Source: Dryocola clanedunensis
GTDB lineage: Bacteria > Pseudomonadota > Gammaproteobacteria > Enterobacterales > Enterobacteriaceae
Direction: 5' to 3' (one strand)
Assembly (NCBI RefSeq): GCF_025215155.1
Contig: NZ_JALHAM010000104.1
DNA: 64,000 nt
Shown: piece after piece, positions 60,929-64,000 of the stretch
Position numbering within the stretch: the stretch's first letter is position 1
How the letters are laid out: each line of letters begins with the position of its first letter
Program-made: the position numbers and the translations under genes
The notes under the pieces: model-generated
What the model saw: only the letters and a program-made list of their open reading frames with translations
Database searches by the model: none
Told to the model about the DNA's origin: nothing

Positions 60929-61542
60929 TGGACAGCTGGCCGATCCCCGCAGAATCCGTCTCCGTCAGCGAGGAAATCAAGAAGAGCCGTTTCATCACTC
61001 TGATAGCCCATACTGATGGGGTTGAGGCGGCGAAAGCTTTTGTGGAAAGCGTAAGGTCTCAGCATCCCGACGCCCGGCACCACTGCTGGGCCTGGGTTGC
61101 TGGTGCACCGGATGATTCGCAAAAGCTTGGATTTTCAGATGACGGAGAACCTGCCGGGACGGCCGGTAAACCGATGCTCGCGCAGCTGATGGGCAGCGGT
61201 ATTGGTGAATTGAGCGCCGTAGTCGTGCGCTACTCCGGCGGTATTAAGCTTGGCACAGGGGGCCTGGTCAAAGCCTATGGCGGCGGCGTGCAGCAGGCGC
61301 TTAATGGGCTGCCTACCGTGCTCAAAGTGCCATTAACAGAATATACTTTGCAGTGTGATTACGCTCAGCTGGCGGGAATAGAAGCTTTGCTTAAGCAGTA
61401 TGACGGGCTAATCGTAGAAAGTGACTATCAGGCATCGGTGTTATTAAAAGTGGCATTGCCTCGCAACCAGCAGGCTGGGTTTTCAGTCAGGCTGGCGGAT
61501 CTTAGCCGCGGCGCATTGCATTTACTGCCGATTGAAGAATAA
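60928..61542 (+). CDS. yigZ: IMPACT/YigZ family protein
   Basis: A 204-aa protein with an N-terminal UPF0029/IMPACT domain (KKSRFITLIAHTDGVEAAKA, FSDDGEPAGTAGKPML, VVRYSGGIKLGTGGLVKAYG) and a C-terminal DUF1949 ferredoxin-like domain. Relation to eukaryotic IMPACT and to ribosome-binding folds suggests a translation-linked role, but no function is established. Overlaps pepQ by one base; trkH follows 42 nt later. Confidence 0.94.
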   Translation: MDSWPIPAESVSVSEEIKKSRFITLIAHTDGVEAAKAFVESVRSQHPDARHHCWAWVAGAPDDSQKLGFSDDGEPAGTAGKPMLAQLMGSGIGELSAVVVRYSGGIKLGTGGLVKAYGGGVQQALNGLPTVLKVPLTEYTLQCDYAQLAGIEALLKQYDGLIVESDYQASVLLKVALPRNQQAGFSVRLADLSRGALHLLPIEE

Positions 61543-61584
61543 TCCCCACCTCGCAATTATTTTATATTTAAGGAAGCGGCTGAA

Positions 61585-63036
61585 ATGCATTTTCGTGCCA
61601 TAACCCGAATCGTTGGACTGCTGGTTATCCTGTTCTCCGGGACGATGATAATCCCGGGGTTGGTTGCCTTGATTTACCGCGATGGGGCTGGCCGCGCCTT
61701 TACACAGACTTTCTTTGTCGCGCTGGTGATTGGCTCGCTGCTGTGGTGGCCAAACCGCCGCGAGAAAAATGAGTTAAAGCCACGCGAAGGGTTTCTGATC
61801 GTCGTGCTTTTCTGGACCGTGCTGGGTAGCGTGGGGGCTTTGCCGTTTATCTTCTCCGAGCAGCCAAATCTCACGGTCACTGATGCCTTCTTTGAATCCT
61901 TCTCTGGTTTAACGACGACGGGTGCCACCACGCTGGTGGGGCTGGATTCGCTTCCTCACGCCATCCTCTTTTACCGACAGATGCTGCAATGGTTTGGCGG
62001 CATGGGGATCATCGTGCTGGCCGTGGCTATCCTGCCGATTCTGGGCGTCGGGGGGATGCAGCTTTACCGCGCTGAAATGCCAGGGCCGCTGAAAGATAAT
62101 AAAATGCGCCCGCGTATTGCGGATACGGCGAAAACCTTATGGCTTATTTATGTATTGCTCACGGTCGCCTGTGCGGCGGCGCTGTGGTTTGCGGGCATGC
62201 CGATGTTCGATGCGATAGGGCACAGCTTCTCGACCATCTCCATCGGCGGCTTTTCAACGCACGATGCCAGCGTGGGCTATTTTAATAACCCAACAATTAA
62301 TTCCATTATTGCGGTCTTCCTGCTGATCTCGGGCTGTAACTATGGTCTGCACTTCTCGCTGCTGAGCGGGCGTAATCTTAAGGTCTACTGGCGCGATCCT
62401 GAGTTTCGTATGTTTATCGGTGTGCAGCTCACGCTGGTCATCATCTGCACCCTGGTTCTGTTCCTGCATAATACCTACGGGTCCGTACTGCAAACGCTGA
62501 ACCAGGCGTTCTTCCAGGTTGTCTCAATGGCGACCACGGCGGGCTTCACGACAGACAGTATTGCCCGCTGGCCGCTGTTCCTGCCGGTACTGCTGCTTTG
62601 TTCTGCTTTTATCGGCGGCTGTGCGGGTTCTACCGGCGGTGGCCTGAAGGTGATTCGTATCCTTCTGCTGTTCAAACAGGGAAATCGTGAACTGAAAAGA
62701 CTGGTCCACCCGAATGCGGTATATAGCATCAAGCTGGGTAACCGGGCACTGCCGGAGCGTATCCTCGAAGCGGTGTGGGGTTTCTTCTCGGCGTATGCGC
62801 TGGTGTTCATCCTCAGTATGCTGGCGATTATCGCAACGGGGGTTGATGACTTCTCTGCATTCGCCTCGGTTGCGGCAACGCTCAATAACCTTGGGCCTGG
62901 GCTGGGCGTGGTGGCGGACAACTTTGCCAGCATGAACCCGGTAGCAAAATGGATCCTGATCGGCAACATGCTGTTTGGTCGTCTGGAAGTGTTTACTTTA
63001 TTAGTCTTATTCACGCCAACCTTCTGGCGAGAGTAA
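61585..63036 (+). CDS. trkH: Potassium uptake protein TrkH
   Basis: Channel-like membrane subunit of the Trk K+ system, working with cytosolic TrkA. The 483-aa protein carries four M1-P-M2 repeats, with selectivity-filter-like loops visible as LTTTGATTL, FSTISIGGFSTHDAS, ATTAGFTTDS and LNNLGPGLG. The GCAGSTGGGLKVIRI segment is typical. Followed by hemG 12 nt downstream. Confidence 0.97.
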   Translation: MHFRAITRIVGLLVILFSGTMIIPGLVALIYRDGAGRAFTQTFFVALVIGSLLWWPNRREKNELKPREGFLIVVLFWTVLGSVGALPFIFSEQPNLTVTDAFFESFSGLTTTGATTLVGLDSLPHAILFYRQMLQWFGGMGIIVLAVAILPILGVGGMQLYRAEMPGPLKDNKMRPRIADTAKTLWLIYVLLTVACAAALWFAGMPMFDAIGHSFSTISIGGFSTHDASVGYFNNPTINSIIAVFLLISGCNYGLHFSLLSGRNLKVYWRDPEFRMFIGVQLTLVIICTLVLFLHNTYGSVLQTLNQAFFQVVSMATTAGFTTDSIARWPLFLPVLLLCSAFIGGCAGSTGGGLKVIRILLLFKQGNRELKRLVHPNAVYSIKLGNRALPERILEAVWGFFSAYALVFILSMLAIIATGVDDFSAFASVAATLNNLGPGLGVVADNFASMNPVAKWILIGNMLFGRLEVFTLLVLFTPTFWRE

Positions 63037-63048
63037 CCGGAGCCTGTA

Positions 63049-63582
63049 GTGAAAACTTTAATTCTGTTTTCGACCCGTGATGGTCAAACCCGCGAAATCG
63101 CTTCTTATATAAGTTCTGAGCTAAAAGAGCTGGGCGTTGAGAGTGAAGTGATGAACCTGCATCGCTGTGAAGAGATCGCGTGGAGTAATTACGACCGTGT
63201 GATTATCGGTGCATCTATTCGTTATGGTCACTTCCACTCCTGCGTAGAAACTTTCGTGAAAAAGCACCAGCAGGCATTGCAGGCTATCCCAAGTGCTTTC
63301 TTCTCGGTTAACCTGGTAGCGCGTAAGCCTGAGAAGCGTTCTCCACAAACCAACTCTTATACGCGCAAGTTTCTTCTTAGCTCTCCCTGGCAGCCAGATC
63401 ACTGCGCTGTGTTCGCCGGAGCCCTGCGTTACCCGCGTTATGGTTGGCTGGACCGCTTCATGATTCGCTTAATTATGAAAATGACCGGCGGCGAAACGGA
63501 TACCCGAAAAGAAGTGGTTTATACCGACTGGCAGCAGGTAGCGCGTTTTGCCCATGAAACAGCACATTTATCCGCCAAATAG
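63049..63582 (+). CDS. hemG: Menaquinone-dependent protoporphyrinogen IX dehydrogenase HemG
   Basis: Oxidises protoporphyrinogen IX to protoporphyrin IX using FMN and quinones. The 177-aa flavodoxin-like protein begins MKTLILFSTRDGQTREIASY, with the FMN phosphate loop STRDGQT and ASIRYGHFHSCVETF; the family long-chain insert lies around KPEKRSPQTNSYTRKFL. GTG start. It is about four residues shorter at the C-terminus than E. coli (from memory). Last gene before the rrn operon, as at E. coli rrnA. Confidence 0.97.
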   Translation: MKTLILFSTRDGQTREIASYISSELKELGVESEVMNLHRCEEIAWSNYDRVIIGASIRYGHFHSCVETFVKKHQQALQAIPSAFFSVNLVARKPEKRSPQTNSYTRKFLLSSPWQPDHCAVFAGALRYPRYGWLDRFMIRLIMKMTGGETDTRKEVVYTDWQQVARFAHETAHLSAK

Positions 63583-63643
63583 CGTTCAAAATACGCGGTT
63601 TGATGAAAAAAAATGCGGTCAGTAATAATTTTGAAATAAACCC

Positions 63644-63671
63644 TTGTCACATTCCTAAAAATCCCTATACT
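63644..63671 (+). promoter_or_regulatory. rrn P1 promoter
   Basis: TTGTCA (63644-63649), 16-nt spacer, TATACT (63666-63671) and a GCGCCTCC discriminator as in growth-rate-controlled rRNA promoters. The AT-rich 63621-63640 upstream is a plausible UP element. E. coli P1 has TATAAT, so the -10 here has one change. Confidence 0.88.
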
Positions 63672-63742
63672 GCGCCTCCACTGACACGGCACAACGGCTT
63701 ACAAACCGGCCCGTCAGGCGGAGTGAAGTAAGAAATAAATAC

Positions 63743-63770
63743 TTGACTACGTAGCGGGAAAGCGTAATAT
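63743..63770 (+). promoter_or_regulatory. rrn P2 promoter
   Basis: TTGACT (63743-63748), 16-nt spacer, TAATAT (63765-63770), about 100 bp after P1, as in E. coli rrn operons. Confidence 0.88.
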
Positions 63771-63783
63771 GCACAGCCCGCGC

Positions 63784-63843
63784 CACCGAAGATTGTGGCA
63801 CTGCTCTTTAACAATTTATCAGACAATCTGTGTGGGCACTCGC
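63784..63843 (+). promoter_or_regulatory. rRNA leader antitermination elements (boxB-like hairpin, boxA, boxC)
   Basis: A GCCAC / GTGGC hairpin is followed by boxA TGCTCTTTAACA (63802-63813) and boxC TGTGTGGGC (63830-63838). These load the Nus antitermination complex on rRNA transcripts. The rest of the leader to 63981 is 16S precursor including an RNase III-stem side. Confidence 0.85.
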
Positions 63844-63981
63844 AGGATTGATATCTCAGCATCTTCGGATGCAAAAAAAATATCAAGTCTTGAAGAGTGA
63901 CCAGACAGTAATTCATTTAGTTGAATTATTTGAATGTAATCTTTCGAGCATCGCTTCACGAGTTGAAGCAAATCAAGCTTT

Positions 63982-64000
63982 TAATTGAAGAGTTTGATCA
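63982..64000 (+). rRNA. rrsA: 16S rRNA, first bases only
   Basis: AATTGAAGAGTTTGATCA is the conserved 5' end of enterobacterial 16S rRNA, cut by the window edge. The exact first base is uncertain by one or two. Assignment to rrnA rests on the hemG neighbourhood. Confidence 0.9.

Overview
The window is a chromosomal housekeeping segment of a member of the Enterobacteriaceae. Nearly every protein is highly similar, from memory, to its Escherichia coli counterpart, and the gene order follows the E. coli block that runs from gppA/rhlB to the rrnA operon. It is not E. coli itself. rffG and rffH are absent from the enterobacterial common antigen (ECA) cluster, aslB/aslA are absent between the tRNA cluster and glmZ, no yigE/F/G-like genes flank corA, and a second-type (zinc-independent) hemB sits behind tatD. 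I cannot name the genus from this sequence alone. I see no prophage, insertion sequence, CRISPR array or recognisable genomic island.

Layout: (1) 1-4169: the 5' part of gppA, the helicase rhlB, thioredoxin trxA, and rho with its long leader and a strong terminator. (2) 4368-15259: the ECA operon wecA-wzzE-wecB-wecC-rffC-rffA-wzxE-rffT-wzyE-wecG, all on the + strand and tightly packed. (3) 15442-15973: a stringent-type promoter, tRNA-Arg, -His, -Leu and -Pro, and a UUCG terminator. (4) 16099-16519: the sRNA GlmZ with a clear sigma-54 promoter and GlrR-type activator sites. (5) 16564-20639 (-): hemC-hemD-hemX-hemY for haem synthesis, divergent from cyaA. (6) 20925-30857: cyaA, cyaY, lptM, dapF-yigA-xerC-yigB, the LexA-controlled uvrD, and corA with an attenuator-like leader. 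(7) 30909-39509: rarD, yigI, pldA, recQ, rhtC, rhtB, pldB, yigL and yigM. (8) 39397-46297: metR/metE with MetJ and MetR operators, ysgA, udp with two CRP sites, and rmuC. (9) 46395-55936: ubiE-ubiJ-ubiB, tatABC, tatD-hemB, rfaH, ubiD and fre. (10) 56044-64000: fadBA with a FadR operator, pepQ-yigZ-trkH-hemG, and the rrn promoters, leader and first bases of 16S rRNA.

Several genes serve shared pathways. The wec/rff/wz genes build and export ECA. hemB, hemC, hemD, hemX, hemY and hemG all concern tetrapyrrole synthesis. ubiE, ubiJ, ubiB and ubiD belong to ubiquinone synthesis. fadA and fadB form the beta-oxidation complex. tatA, tatB and tatC form the twin-arginine translocase.

I found no previously undescribed system. 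The observations most worth a second look are the missing rffGH, the zinc-independent HemB, the GlmZ control region, the corA leader, and the long antisense overlap and apparent distal terminator of metR against yigM.
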